Shown one piece after another: positions 1-9,471 of a stretch of 64,000 nucleotides of DNA (the first letter of the stretch is position 1; every line of letters begins with the position of its first letter). The notes under the pieces are model-generated. The model was not told where the DNA came from. It did not search any database and saw nothing but the letters and a program-made list of their open reading frames with translations. Position numbers and translations under genes: made by a program. Origin of the DNA: Streptomyces sp. NBC_01669 (GTDB lineage: Bacteria > Actinomycetota > Actinomycetes > Streptomycetales > Streptomycetaceae); NCBI RefSeq assembly GCF_026339735.1, contig NZ_JAPEQG010000001.1:1-64000 (forward strand), written 5' to 3'.

Positions 1-744
1 GCCGAAGAGCTGGAAGAGCTCGGCATGATCTGGGACACCGCCGACACACAGTTCGCCGAAAACCTCGCCGCCGCCCGCACCTACTACACAGAAGCCCGCA
101 CCTTGGCCGCGCCCCGCCACGCGGTCGCCCTGGACAGGCCGGTGGGGCAATGGCTCACCAACCTCCGACGACCCGACGGGCTCGGCAAGGACCCGGAACG
201 GGCGCAGCGGCGGGCCGAGCAACTCGCCGCCATCGACCCGGACTGGAACACCGGGGCACTGGGCTGGACCGTCGACTGGCAACGCCACTGGGTTGGCCTG
301 GGCGCGCTCCTGGAGGCCGGTGCGAGCCTGGACGAGATCGTGCCCGGGGTGACGCATCGTGGCGACGACATCGGACGCTGGCTCACCCGGCAAACCCGCG
401 ACTGGGCGCAGCTCAACGAGGAACAGCAACGCCGACTCACAGGACACAGCGTGAAACCGGCTGCACGACCCCAGAAAGCCCCAGCGCGAACCAGTGCAAA
501 GACAGGGGCAGGAAAGGGCGCAGCACGCGGTACAGCAGCCTTCCAACGAGGCGTAGCAGCCCTCGCTCAGTACATCCAACGCGAGGAGAAGACCATCGTC
601 GGAAGAGCCCACGTCGAAGAACTCCCCGACGGCACGACGGTGCGACTGGGTGTGTTTCTGAGCAACCAGAAAACCCGCCGCCATCGACTCACCGACGCCC
701 AGCTCGCAGCCCTCGCCGAACTCGGATACCACTGGGCGCAGTAA
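1..744 (+). CDS. C-terminal part of a helicase-associated-domain protein (start outside window)
   Basis: The reading frame is open from the left edge, so only the last ~247 residues are visible; the first Met at 25 is internal. The sequence shows three Trp-rich repeats of the helicase-associated (HA) type. The last is clearest: it runs from FQRGVAALAQYI through GRAHVEELPDG and LGVFLSNQKTRR to LAALAELGYHWA. In actinomycetes such repeats follow the DEAD/DEAH helicase core of large plasmid- and ICE-borne helicases and probably bind nucleic acid. A Lys/Ala/Pro-rich linker separates repeats two and three. The helicase core itself is not in the window, so the full product is inferred. Confidence 0.7.
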   Translation, partial: AEELEELGMIWDTADTQFAENLAAARTYYTEARTLAAPRHAVALDRPVGQWLTNLRRPDGLGKDPERAQRRAEQLAAIDPDWNTGALGWTVDWQRHWVGLGALLEAGASLDEIVPGVTHRGDDIGRWLTRQTRDWAQLNEEQQRRLTGHSVKPAARPQKAPARTSAKTGAGKGAARGTAAFQRGVAALAQYIQREEKTIVGRAHVEELPDGTTVRLGVFLSNQKTRRHRLTDAQLAALAELGYHWAQ

Positions 745-779
745 CAACTGCTGCACCGCGCGCGGCTTCACCAGCCCGG

Positions 780-905
780 TCAGGCCCATACCCGGTGTTC
801 GTCCGTGAAGTACGGCCACGGCTGCGAGCCGACTGTGCCCTTGCATAGCAGTTGGTCCATGCCCCTCGCCCAGGTCTGCAGGTCGGTCAGTTCCAGCAGA
901 ATCAT
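780..905 (-). pseudogene. Short minus-strand coding remnant, unknown product
   Basis: On the minus strand 905-780 reads as a 41-residue tail beginning MILLELTDLQTWARGMDQLL and ending DEHRVWA before a TGA. Its composition is protein-like. It stops matching exactly where Tn3-transposase similarity begins on the other strand (about 900). It therefore looks like the 3' end of an unrelated gene joined to transposon debris. No family recognised. Confidence 0.25.
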
Positions 906-1238
906 CGGGACCTTCAGCGGGAGATCGAGGAGGGCCTGAACGTGATGGAGTCCTCCAACGGCGCGAACTCCGTGATCGCCTACGGCAAGGACGGGGAGAT
1001 CGCCTCGAACCGGCGCGACGAGCAGGAGATGTTCGTCCTGTGCCTGCGCATCCTGCAATCGGCCCTGGTCTTCGTGAACACCCTGATGCTCCAGGACATC
1101 CTCGGCGAACCGGAGTGGGCGGACCTCCTCACGCCCGCGGACCGGCGCGGCCTGACCCCGTTGTTCTGGTCCCACGTCCGGCCCTACGGCGAGGTGAAAC
1201 TCAACATGACCAGCAGACTCCCGCTCAGCACGAGCTGA
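900..1238 (+). pseudogene. C-terminal remnant of a Tn3-family transposase
   Basis: About 113 codons matching the end of Tn3-family transposases as found in Streptomyces: NHRDLQREIEEGLNVMESSN, then IAYGKDGEIASNRRDEQEM, the hydrophobic LRILQSALVFVNTLMLQ helix, and LTPLFWSHVRPYGEV. A complete transposase is close to 1,000 residues, so nearly 90% is missing. The upstream codons from the nearest GTG (852) do not fit the family and belong to the flanking sequence. A second Tn3-type fragment lies at about 44,984. Catalytic residues upstream of this tail are absent, so it is inert. Confidence 0.8.
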
Positions 1239-1366
1239 CCGGTGTCCGGTTGGGGATCCCTTACATACACGGCCTGTGATCCGGCAGGGGTATCACGATC
1301 GCCTCGGAACACAGCGCCGCGAGATCCTTGGGCGCCCGAAGCCCGCGCCGATCCGCCGTCGAGCGC

Positions 1367-1930
1367 TCAGCGCTTGGTCTCGTACCTGGTCAGGACCACG
1401 CCGTCGGGAAACGTCCGGGTCTCCACTAGGGTCAGGTTCACCCAGTTGTCCAGGGCTGTGAAGAACGGCGTGCCGCCGCCCACCAGGACCGGATGGGTGA
1501 CGATCGCGTACTCGTCGATCAGCCCGGCCCGCATGGCCGCCGCGGCGAGTGTGGCACCGCCGATGTCCATGGGGCCGCCGTCGTCGGCCTTGAGCCTGGT
1601 GATCTCGGTAACCGCGTCGCCGGTGACCAGACGGGTGTTCCAGTCGACCGTGCTGGTCGTAGAGGAGAACACCACCTTCGGCATGTCCCGCCAGCGGCCG
1701 GCGTACTCGATCACCGCCGGTGTGGCACCCGGCTGCTTGTCGGCGGTCGGCCAGTGGGAGCTCATCGTCTCCCACAGCTTGCGCCCGTACAGCGCCAGGC
1801 CCGTCGCGTCCACCCGGTCGGACCACCACTGGAACAGCTCGTCGCTCGGCACGCTCCAGCCGAGGTCGTCGCCGGGCGCGGCGATGTAGCCGTCCAGGCT
1901 CATGTTCATGGCAAAGGTCAGTTTCCGCAT
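1367..1930 (-). CDS. Dihydrofolate-reductase/RibD C-terminal-domain family protein
   Basis: 187 residues, cytoplasmic. The start at 1930 is preceded by GGGAGG at good spacing; longer in-frame starts lack one. The N-terminus MRKLTFAMNMSLDGYIA, the GLALYGRKLWETM segment, the central VVFSSTT strand and the MDIGGATLAAAAMRAGLIDE and PVLVGGGTPFF motifs are those of the RibD_C/DHFR-like NADPH-binding fold. Actinomycetes carry many stand-alone members, mostly of unknown substrate. The strand after GGGTPFF ends in TLVETRTFPDGVVLTRYE, typical for the family. It stands alone, divergent from the following IS debris, so context does not indicate a pathway. Confidence 0.85.
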   Translation of the reverse strand: MRKLTFAMNMSLDGYIAAPGDDLGWSVPSDELFQWWSDRVDATGLALYGRKLWETMSSHWPTADKQPGATPAVIEYAGRWRDMPKVVFSSTTSTVDWNTRLVTGDAVTEITRLKADDGGPMDIGGATLAAAAMRAGLIDEYAIVTHPVLVGGGTPFFTALDNWVNLTLVETRTFPDGVVLTRYETKR

Positions 1931-2093
1931 GGCGTCAGCCTCCCGTGAGTCGGTGTTCGGCGTACAGACCAGCACGGCGCGGAAAAATCATCGGTCAGGC
2001 CACACTGCCGCAGTAAATACCGGATTTACTGCGGCGGAGCCCCTACCGTGATCATCGCGCGATCTGCGTGGCGCAGAGGGCGGGCAGGGCGGC

Positions 2094-2134
2094 GCGGGGC
2101 CGCGACCGGTCCCCCGTTCCGGTCGCGGCCCCGC
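2094..2134. terminator. Strong GC hairpin
   Basis: Two perfectly complementary 16-base arms (2094-2109 and 2119-2134, core GGGGCCGCGACCGG) separated by 9 bases. No T-run follows. It lies in the 280-bp gap between the reductase start and the ISL3 remnant and could be a terminator-like hairpin or transposon-end structure. Nothing else was recognised in this gap. Confidence 0.45.
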
Positions 2135-2210
2135 CGCCTCGGGTGCCAAGGTCGGTCACGAGCCGCAGCAGCCGCCCGCCGGGGCCTCACAGTTCGGGTC
2201 CGTGGAAGAG

Positions 2211-2613
2211 ATGGTGCTCCGGTTGGAAGAGCTGCTGTTCTCGTCGGTCTAGGACATCGCGGTGCTGTCGGTCGACGTGAGCAATGAGGCGATACGAATA
2301 GAGGCCCAGTGCACGATGGCCGGAGCCGACTGCGCTGGGTGCGGGGACTGGTCGGAGCGGGTTCACAGCTCCTATCTGCGGTTTCCCGCTGACGTGCCCA
2401 GTGCGGGCAAGCGGGTTCGGCTGTGCCTGCGGGTCCGCCGGTTCGTCTGCGAGAACGCGTTGTGCGAACGGCGGACCTTCGTCGAGCAGATAGCCGGGCT
2501 GACCCGACGACACGGCAGGTGGACCGAGCGGCTGCGGTCGACATTGGCCGCGGTCGGCCTCGCGCTCGCCGGTCGGGCCGGCGCCCGCATGGCCAGTGTC
2601 TTCGGAGTGGCTT
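2211..2613 (+). pseudogene. ISL3-family transposase, N-terminal half, with internal stop
   Basis: Starting from ATG 2211 (or GTG 2202) the frame reads MVLRLEELLFSSV, a TAG at 2250-2252, then DIAVLSVDVSNEAIRIEAQC. Both sides of the stop fit an ISL3 transposase, so this is a nonsense mutation. The zinc-binding part is present (CAGCGDWSERVHSSYLRFPA, then RRFVCENALCERRTF), followed by the helix-turn-helix entry RHGRWTERLRSTLAAVG. Similarity ends after RMASVFGVA near 2613. The catalytic half is missing here; a matching C-terminal half appears at 3928-5184 beyond a DUF1963 gene. Confidence 0.75.
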
Positions 2614-2790
2614 TGTTCACGGGTTTGGGCAGCGGTTGCTCAGCGCTTTGGAAGGCACCCAGACAGTGCCACTGTTCGATGTTCACGAGAGACGACAGCA
2701 CTCGGCCGCCAGCCACAGCTGCTCCACTCGATCGCCCGAGCCCAGGAGAACGGACTCCCTCAAGTGCATGAGTGGTTATGGCCGAGTGAT

Positions 2791-3822
2791 CTACTGGATG
2801 CTCCAGCGGTGCGGGTGGCAGGGATCTTCGGGGCAGGCGAAGATGTTGAGTTCGCCCCAGCGGCCCACGGTGACCTCGGTCGGCTTGGCGTACAGGTGTG
2901 TGGGCAAGTCCTTTTCTTCGAGCGGCTTCCAGCTGCCGCTGCCGCCGTCCCATTCCGAGCTGTCGATGGTCAGCAGCAGGTGCATCGGTGTGGCGCAGGC
3001 CAGGCAGTTCATGGGGGACGGGTCCGTGGTGTGCCAGGAGGCGAAACCGCCCACGCGCCAGCCGGGTGGGATGGACAGGTCGTACTGGTAGCCCACTGGT
3101 GCGGCCGCGTCTTCGTCCTCCGACTGCTCGGCCTCCTCCTCCAGGGCCTCTTCCCAGGCATCGATCCGTGCGCACAGGTCCTCCGGGAGGAGGCCGGCGA
3201 ACGGGTAGGTGGCCACCTGCTCCGGATGCAGCACGCACGGCTCGGGTACGTAACCCTCGAAGCCGACGACCTGCGGCTGTGGCGGTGAAGTCTGCACCTC
3301 GGTGACCTCCCACGACCGGCGCCAGCGCAGGTCGAGCAGCATGCCGTAACGGGTCGGCCCGTGTGCGTCAAAGGGGCACCAGAACACCTGGAGTAGATCG
3401 CAGTCGTCCGGTCCGGCCGGCAGATCGGGGATGTCCCTCCGGTGCAGCTGCGCCACGCCGATGAGCGGCAGTGGATCGGTCGCAGCATTTTCTTGAATGC
3501 GATGTTTCTGGTCCAGCTCCTCCAGTAGCTGCCGTTCCTCGTTTGTGGGGCCCGGGTTCGATTCACGGAGCCATGCGGAAGCCAGGATCTGCCGCCGCCG
3601 GTGGATGTCCGCCGGGCGTCGGCCCCGTGCACGGCTGTGAGGCTCGGTGCACACCGGCCAGGGTTCGTCCACCGGCCACAGCAGCGGGCCGCCCACGGAA
3701 CTGGCCGCCACATCAGGTCCGCCCGGGCGCGGATGGAGCCGGGTGGTAGTGCCCCGATGGGTAGCCAGCTCCGGGAAAAGCGCCTCGACATCGAGCGGGC
3801 GCGGCGGTGTGGTCCTCGACAT
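2791..3822 (-). CDS. DUF1963 (YwqG-like) protein
   Basis: 343 residues, acidic, soluble, no signal peptide or membrane segment. The N-terminus carries the short HRGTTTRLHPRPGGP and GGPLLWPVDEPWPVC blocks, and later come PLIGVAQLHRRDIPDL, LLQVFWCPFD, YVPEPCVLHPEQVATYPF and the C-terminal HLLLTIDSSEWDGGSG, WGELNIFACPEDP. These fit the DUF1963/YwqG group, which has no settled biochemical role but often sits near toxin-immunity genes. A Glu-rich loop (EEALEEEAEQSEDEDAA) lies about residue 235. The gene lies between two halves of an ISL3-type transposase and reads against them. Orphan immunity protein is possible but unproved. Confidence 0.7.
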   Translation of the reverse strand: MSRTTPPRPLDVEALFPELATHRGTTTRLHPRPGGPDVAASSVGGPLLWPVDEPWPVCTEPHSRARGRRPADIHRRRQILASAWLRESNPGPTNEERQLLEELDQKHRIQENAATDPLPLIGVAQLHRRDIPDLPAGPDDCDLLQVFWCPFDAHGPTRYGMLLDLRWRRSWEVTEVQTSPPQPQVVGFEGYVPEPCVLHPEQVATYPFAGLLPEDLCARIDAWEEALEEEAEQSEDEDAAAPVGYQYDLSIPPGWRVGGFASWHTTDPSPMNCLACATPMHLLLTIDSSEWDGGSGSWKPLEEKDLPTHLYAKPTEVTVGRWGELNIFACPEDPCHPHRWSIQ

Positions 3823-3927
3823 GCACGTGACCCTAGACAGTCGCCGGCCGCCATGATTCGGCGCCCCCGAAGGCGCCCACCTCTACCAGCGCTGTCGGAA
3901 CCCGTGAGCATTTCGATTCCCACGTAG

Positions 3928-5184
3928 GTGTTGGCTGCCTCCCACACCGGTGCACAACTGCTGTCCGGTCTCGCGAACGGAGCCATCGGAGTGTCCGTCA
4001 GCCGCAGCACTGTGCTCCGACTGGTCAAGGCCCTGCCCGATCCCGAACCACCAGTGCCGCGAGTGGTCGGCGTCGACGAGTACGCGACGCGCAAGGGCCG
4101 CATCTACGGGACCGTGCTGGTCGACGTCGAAACCCGGCGGCCGGTGGACCTGCTGCCCGACCGGGAAGCATCCAGCCTGGCCGCCTGGCTGGCCGAACGC
4201 CCCGGCATTGAGGTCGTCTGCCGCGACCGCGCACCGTTCTTCGCGGAAGGAGCCACCGCCGGGGCGCCCCAGGCCGTACAGGTCGCAGACAGATGGCAGT
4301 TGTGGCACAACCTGAGCGAGGCCACCGAGCGGTGCGTCGCCCAGCACCGCGGCTGCCTTGGAATCCTGGCTCGTGAGCCACCCGAGTCCGCTGCTGCGGC
4401 TGCACCGCCCAAGGAGATGACCGGATCACCATGGCCAACAGGGCACCGGTTCGCCGACCGCATTCGGGACAGGCACGCCACCGTCCACACCCTGCTGAAG
4501 GCAGGACACAGCCGACGCTCGATCGGCCGCCAGCTCCACATGACCCACCGCACCGTCAAGCGCCTGGCCGACGCCGCAGCCCCCGAAGATCTCTTCCAGG
4601 GGCAGTGGCAAAACCGCCCCACCGTCCTCGATGAGTACAAGCCGTACCTGGATGACCGCTGGAACCAGGGATGCGCCAATGCGTGGGCATTGTGGGAAGA
4701 GATTGTCCCGTTCGGCTACAAGGGCAGCTACCAGCGAGTTCGCGCCTACCTGCGGGAGAAGCGCCTATCACCTGGAAAGGTCTCCGCCCGGCCACCGACC
4801 CCTCGCACGGTCTCCGGGTGGATTCTGCGGCACCCCGAAAGCCTCACAGAGAGCGAACAGATGCGGCTCAAGGCCGTGCTGGCCCACTGCCCGGAGCTGG
4901 ACGCCCTCAACGGGCACGTCCGTTCCTTCGCCCGAATGCTCACCGAGCGCGGGGGCGAACGGCTACCGGAGTGGCTCGATGCCGTCCGCAAGGACGACCT
5001 GCCCACCATCCACACCCTCGCCGCAGGCATCGACCGCGACCGTGACGCCGTCATCGCCGGCCTCACCCTGCCCTGGAACTCCGGTGTCGTCGAAGGACAC
5101 GTCAACCGGATCAAGATGCTCAAGCGCCAGATGTTCGGCCGCGCTGGCTTCCAACTTCTCCGCAAACGAGTTCTGCTGTCGTAA
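3928..5184 (+). pseudogene. ISL3-family transposase, C-terminal portion
   Basis: Frame with the ISL3 catalytic domain: VSRSTVLRLVKALPDPE, VVGVDEYATRKGRIYGTVLV (first Asp of the DDE set), VCRDRAPFFAEGA, VADRWQLWHNLSEATERCVA, and the terminal WNSGVVEGHVNRIKMLKRQM plus GRAGFQLLRKRVLLS. A second HTH (HSRRSIGRQLHMTHRTVKRL) lies mid-protein, as in the long ISL3 form. The N-terminal zinc ribbon is absent; the visible start (GTG 3928) leads with codons that do not clearly belong to the family. The two halves (2211-2613 and here) probably derive from one element split by the DUF1963 segment, or from two copies recombined. Not functional as it stands. Confidence 0.8.
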
Positions 5185-5250
5185 CGAGAGCGGCAGCCCG
5201 TACTCAGCCATATCCAGCTCTTGTTTGTGAGATGACCGGCACCCAGTTGG

Positions 5251-6003
5251 TCAGCGCAAGGCACGATCCAAATTGACCCGGTGATCGGAGACCCACTGAT
5301 ACGCCTCCTGAACCTCTGTCACTGCCCCAGCGTCACGGAGACGGATCATCGCGAGGTCTCCAGAGTCCGCAGCAGCCTCAATACCGCGCCAGCACCTGTC
5401 CTGCCACCACAAGATCACAGAGACGAGATCACGACGGTCCACGAGCTCGTAACTGTCAGCGATCAACCGCAACCGTCGCGCGGCTTCGGAGGCGTCTCCG
5501 ACACTCGGCCCGAGTCCGAGGTACTGCCAACAAACGTGGGCGACATCATGGATGCGCGCGCCGGGGGCAGCCAGATCCCAGTCGATAAAGGCCACCGGGC
5601 GCAAGGCGCCGCCGACAGGTCGATAGACCGTGTTCTTGGGCGCGAGGTCGTTATGACATACGACCTCATGTGATCCGGCCAGTGCGGTGCCTGCCGTCAG
5701 GTCGTGGAACTCCCGCACAAGCTGCGTGACCCGCAGCAGACTCTCGTCGGAGTACACGGCCAGCGGCTGCTGCGGTTCCCAGGCCACATGCCCATCGAGG
5801 TAGGTGAGGACCTCGCGGCCCTCCTCGTCGATTCCGCGGTAGCGCGGCGCGCCGGGCCAGCCGCAGGCCTCAAACATCTTCAGCAGGTCGCCGATGAACC
5901 CCGTACGGGCCGACGCGGGCCGGCGCACCGTGGCGCCGACACGCACCACATGATTGATAAAGCCACCAGGCAAGGACGACTCAGGCATCCCCCTACTGTG
6001 CAC
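5251..6003 (-). CDS. Aminoglycoside-phosphotransferase-like (APH) kinase
   Basis: 250 residues. The GTG start at 6003 has GAGG eight bases upstream; an internal ATG at 5988 is the alternative. The kinase catalytic loop VVCHNDLAPKNTVY (H-N-D...N) and the metal-binding FIDWDLAAPG are those of the APH/choline-kinase fold, followed by the ARIHDVAHVCWQYLGLGP helix. The N-lobe is short but carries FINHVVRVGATVRRPASART. Many actinomycete members phosphorylate small molecules of unknown identity; resistance is possible, not shown. The gene stands alone next to ISL3 debris. Confidence 0.85.
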   Translation of the reverse strand: MHSRGMPESSLPGGFINHVVRVGATVRRPASARTGFIGDLLKMFEACGWPGAPRYRGIDEEGREVLTYLDGHVAWEPQQPLAVYSDESLLRVTQLVREFHDLTAGTALAGSHEVVCHNDLAPKNTVYRPVGGALRPVAFIDWDLAAPGARIHDVAHVCWQYLGLGPSVGDASEAARRLRLIADSYELVDRRDLVSVILWWQDRCWRGIEAAADSGDLAMIRLRDAGAVTEVQEAYQWVSDHRVNLDRALR

Positions 6004-6233
6004 GATCTTGACCTCGAACTCTCAACACATTCCCCGCTACTCAACGTGCACGCGTCACGGAATGTGTGCCAGAACCACGACTCGCGAACAAAGCCAGCCG
6101 TCCGAACTCCACCGTGCTGGGTTCAGTGAAGGCGCCGTTCGCGGTGAACCTCACCGGTATCGCCGGGAACCGGCCGACCCATCTTCCAGCCTGGTATCGC
6201 ATATCCTCCGCCGCGTCCCACAGCACCGTATGG

Positions 6234-6497
6234 ATGGTTGCTCAAGCGTCCAGTTTCGACGAGGACGGCCGGCCGGTCATGCGCGCCGATCCGGAGATCG
6301 TCACCGCGGCGGTTCTGGCCGTGCTGGGTGCGTTCGAGGACTTCGTCCAGACCCTGGGCACGTACCACGGCAAGGATCCGCAGCAGGCGCTGCTGACCAT
6401 CCGCCGGCGGACCCTCGCAGTTCTCAAGCGTCAACGCAGGTGGCGCAAGCAGGCCGAGGAAGACGCGCGCCTCCTCCTCGACGACGACCACGCTTAA
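6234..6497 (+). CDS. Small hypothetical protein
   Basis: 87 residues from ATG 6234 (or 72 from ATG 6279; no convincing ribosome site for either). The C-terminal part is helical and charged: PEIVTAAVLAVLGAFEDFVQ, then LLTIRRRTLAVLKRQRRWRK and an acidic end LLLDDDHA. No family recognised. It lies tail to tail with the kinase gene to its right. The upstream part of the same frame (to 6066) does not look coding. Confidence 0.35.
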   Translation: MVAQASSFDEDGRPVMRADPEIVTAAVLAVLGAFEDFVQTLGTYHGKDPQQALLTIRRRTLAVLKRQRRWRKQAEEDARLLLDDDHA

Positions 6498-6595
6498 CCC
6501 GCTCTGACAGGCTGTGCTGCACCCGCGCGCTCCACGGCGCTCCGGCAGGACGGGCACCCGTGCGGACACGTCCGCGGGCGTGGCACGGGTCTATA

Positions 6596-9358
6596 TCACC
6601 CCTGGGTAGCGGCGTGGATGGCGCTGCGGATGGCGATGTCGGCATGGCGGTCCTCCGCGAGCTCATGCAGGTGGCGGGCGCCGGCTGGTTGGTCGCGCAG
6701 TGCGGCGGCGACGACCGTCGCGGCGTGCCCGGTCAGCGTGCGCATCCACGCCCTGATGTCGTTTTGCGGGTTCCACTGGTCCCAGCGGCCGTCCCAGTCA
6801 CACATGCCTTGGACGGCCATGTCGAGCAGCTTCCACTGGTTCTTGCGGGCGGCGAGGCGGGCAACATCGAGCAGCCACCGGATGGTCCGGTCCGACTCTT
6901 CCGGGCGGGGCCAGTCCCCGCGGTCGCCTGGCGCGTGCGCGGTCAGGGCCCGTACCACGGCGGCCGTCTGGTCGACGTTGGAGAGCAGGGTGGTGCGGAC
7001 CTTGAGGTGCGTGACGACGTCCAGGTAGAGCTCGTAGTTGTCCGGCTGGTCGGCGGCGAGGGTGAGCAGCTGGACAGCCGCGTTGGTGTTGTCGTTGTTG
7101 GCGTCTTCCAGCAGACGGCGGGCGCGGATGATGGGCAGCTCGCTGCGGGAGCCGGTTTCGCGTGCGACGAGGTCGAGGAAGGCGGCGATGTCCTGGGGCC
7201 GGTGTGCGGGGTCGTGCTGGGTGACCTGGCGTACGACGCCGTACCAGGGTCCGTGCCGGGGCAGCAGCGGCACGTTGGCCTGGGGCCAGGTCCCGGTGAG
7301 GATCCAGCCGATGAGCTGGCCGATGCTGTAGATGTCGCTGGCAGCAGTCGCTTCATGCCCGTTGACGGACAGCTCCGGGGCGGCGAATCCCTCGGTGCCG
7401 ATGGCGGCATTGGTCAGGACACCGGCGGCGCTGGTCTGCCCGCGGGGGCGACGCGCGATCCCCCAGTCCGCCACGGTCCAGCGGCCTTCCAGCAGCAGGA
7501 TGTTGGCCGGCTTGATGTCCCGGTGGATCCAGCCGACCTGGTGCGCTGGGGACAGGGCCGTGGCTACGGCGTCCAGCAGGATGCGCAGCTCGCCGGGGGC
7601 CTGCAGCTGGGTCCGCCTGCCCTCGACGGTTGCTTCGGCCAGCGGCATGATGAACCATTTGTAGGCGGGGCAGAAGTCGAGGACCGGCATGACGTGCGGG
7701 TTGTCCCCCAGGTTCTGGGCCACCTCCACCTCGCGGCGCATGCGGCGCCCGTCCCGGGAGCCTTGGCCGTTGCGTCTCTTGAACGCCACGACGGTGCCCG
7801 AGGGCCTGTGTACGGCCCGGAAGACCTCGGCCTGACCTTCCTTGGCCAAGGGCAGCCGCTCAAGCTTGTAGTCGCGCCGCTCGCCCCGTGCCGACAGGCG
7901 CACCAGGTCGTAGTTCTGGGCAGCTGAGTGGGCGAGATCCGAGCGTGCCTCCGGCTCCGGGCCGGGCTGGCGGGGTGTATTGATCTGCATCAGGATCGGT
8001 CGGGCATGCGCCGGGTTGTTGTCGGGCAGCGAGGCGAGCAGGTAGGCCGGGCCGGCGCCGGGCCTCTGTGCGAGGCCGAAGACCTGACCGAGCCGGACCT
8101 CTGCGACCGGTTCGCTGGCCCGGCTGAGAACGTCGGTGCGGTGCACGCCCACGCGGTTCCCGCTCCCGTCGGGCGATGCACTCAGCACCCCGTTCGTGCC
8201 TGCGCGCAGCGCGTGGGCCGGGAAAGAAACGGGGGTGGGGATCCAGTCCTCGCGCCGCCCGGCGCCCGTGGTGCGGCCCAGGTCAACGACCGCGCTGTGC
8301 CCCGGGGCGGCGAGGAAGAACCGGCGCCCCTCCAGCCAGGTCGCTGAGCACACAGAGGCCTCGAAGGTGATCGGGTAGCGCAACTGGTCCCCGGCCCGGT
8401 CACCGACGCGCGTCAGCGCGAGGCTGCCCTGGCCGGCGCCGAAGGTGACGCCCGAGCCGGAGAGCACCCATGCCTCGTGCCGAGGGCCGGGCAGCAGACT
8501 CGAGCCCGGCTCGAAACCGCCCGCGACAGCGCTCAGCTGCCCCTGATGCCAGCGCACCACCGCGGAGCCGCACATCACGAGCACGGCACCGTCCTCGCCT
8601 ATCAGCGGCGTGCCGTGACAGCCGGGCAGGGCCAAGTGCCAGCGGGCACCGCCACGGGCAAGGTCGGTCTCCAGCAGTCCGTCGGGGCAGGTGATCAGGG
8701 CCGTGCGGTCGTCGAGCAGCGCCAGCCCCGTCGGGCGGGCCTCCTGTGCCTGCCCGACAAGCAGCACCTCGGCTGCCGCCCCTGCCCACGTCTGCGTCTC
8801 TACGGCGAGAGGGAATGCCAGCCGCACGGCCGGAGTCATCGCCCACGTCTCCGCGGCGAGTTCGCCTACGGCCAGCAGCTCGGTCAGCGGCACGCACACC
8901 TGCCGCCGTCGGAAGGTGTCGCGGAGCAGTTCGGCCAGTGGACGCAGGCCACAGACAGCGGCGTCCAGGTGTGACAGGTCCAGGATGACGCCAAGAGGCT
9001 CTACGGAACCGACCAGTTGCGTGTCGGCAGGCTCCATACCGTCGGCCAGGCGAAGCAGCACCCAGCGGCTGTCGCTCTGGTGAACGTAGCTAGCGATGTC
9101 GGCTGCTCTCAGAAACATCTCCAGCCACTGCAGGTCCGCGTTTGGAGGAGCAAAGTTGATCAGGTACTCGCGCCCTTCGAAGTCGAGCGAGACCCCCCAT
9201 TCGCCGCCGAGATTGACCCGCGCGGCGGCGCCCCCGCCTGGGGGGCACAGCAGTTCGGTCACGATGGTGGCCAACTGTGCGGACTGCTCCTGAAGGGAGA
9301 GGGTGTCGTCCTCGCGCCACTGGCCGTACTTCACCAGCACGTTTCGTATGCCTTCCAC
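6596..9358 (-). CDS. Serine/threonine protein kinase with large N-terminal sensor-like region
   Basis: 920 residues from GTG 9358 (AGGGGAG upstream); the frame is open further up but that stretch is antisense to the next gene. Residues ~1-200: two alpha/beta segments (FEGREYLINFAPP; LGVILDLSHLDAAV). ~200-480: repeated beta segments suggesting a propeller. ~496-735: kinase domain with a Gly-rich EGQAEVFRAVH, Lys in VVAFKRR, catalytic HRDIKPANILL near 612, DWG instead of DFG, and APE in FAAPELS. ~740-920: alpha-helical repeat-like tail. No membrane segment, so it is probably a soluble kinase. It follows a GNAT-like gene on the same strand after 113 bp. Substrate unknown. Confidence 0.8.
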   Translation of the reverse strand: MEGIRNVLVKYGQWREDDTLSLQEQSAQLATIVTELLCPPGGGAAARVNLGGEWGVSLDFEGREYLINFAPPNADLQWLEMFLRAADIASYVHQSDSRWVLLRLADGMEPADTQLVGSVEPLGVILDLSHLDAAVCGLRPLAELLRDTFRRRQVCVPLTELLAVGELAAETWAMTPAVRLAFPLAVETQTWAGAAAEVLLVGQAQEARPTGLALLDDRTALITCPDGLLETDLARGGARWHLALPGCHGTPLIGEDGAVLVMCGSAVVRWHQGQLSAVAGGFEPGSSLLPGPRHEAWVLSGSGVTFGAGQGSLALTRVGDRAGDQLRYPITFEASVCSATWLEGRRFFLAAPGHSAVVDLGRTTGAGRREDWIPTPVSFPAHALRAGTNGVLSASPDGSGNRVGVHRTDVLSRASEPVAEVRLGQVFGLAQRPGAGPAYLLASLPDNNPAHARPILMQINTPRQPGPEPEARSDLAHSAAQNYDLVRLSARGERRDYKLERLPLAKEGQAEVFRAVHRPSGTVVAFKRRNGQGSRDGRRMRREVEVAQNLGDNPHVMPVLDFCPAYKWFIMPLAEATVEGRRTQLQAPGELRILLDAVATALSPAHQVGWIHRDIKPANILLLEGRWTVADWGIARRPRGQTSAAGVLTNAAIGTEGFAAPELSVNGHEATAASDIYSIGQLIGWILTGTWPQANVPLLPRHGPWYGVVRQVTQHDPAHRPQDIAAFLDLVARETGSRSELPIIRARRLLEDANNDNTNAAVQLLTLAADQPDNYELYLDVVTHLKVRTTLLSNVDQTAAVVRALTAHAPGDRGDWPRPEESDRTIRWLLDVARLAARKNQWKLLDMAVQGMCDWDGRWDQWNPQNDIRAWMRTLTGHAATVVAAALRDQPAGARHLHELAEDRHADIAIRSAIHAATQG

Positions 9359-9471
9359 GGCCCCACTCCCCTGCGCCCGTACGCGGGTGCGCCGACTGAT
9401 GTGTTCTGTGTTCTCATCGCCCGGGCTGGCGGGAGCGCGGGGGCTTCCGGGCCCGCTGCCCGGTCTGCGTC

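Noticed and set aside
5954..7927. 657-codon plus-strand open frame
   Set aside because: Antisense to the kinase gene, with Gly/Val-rich low-complexity translation.
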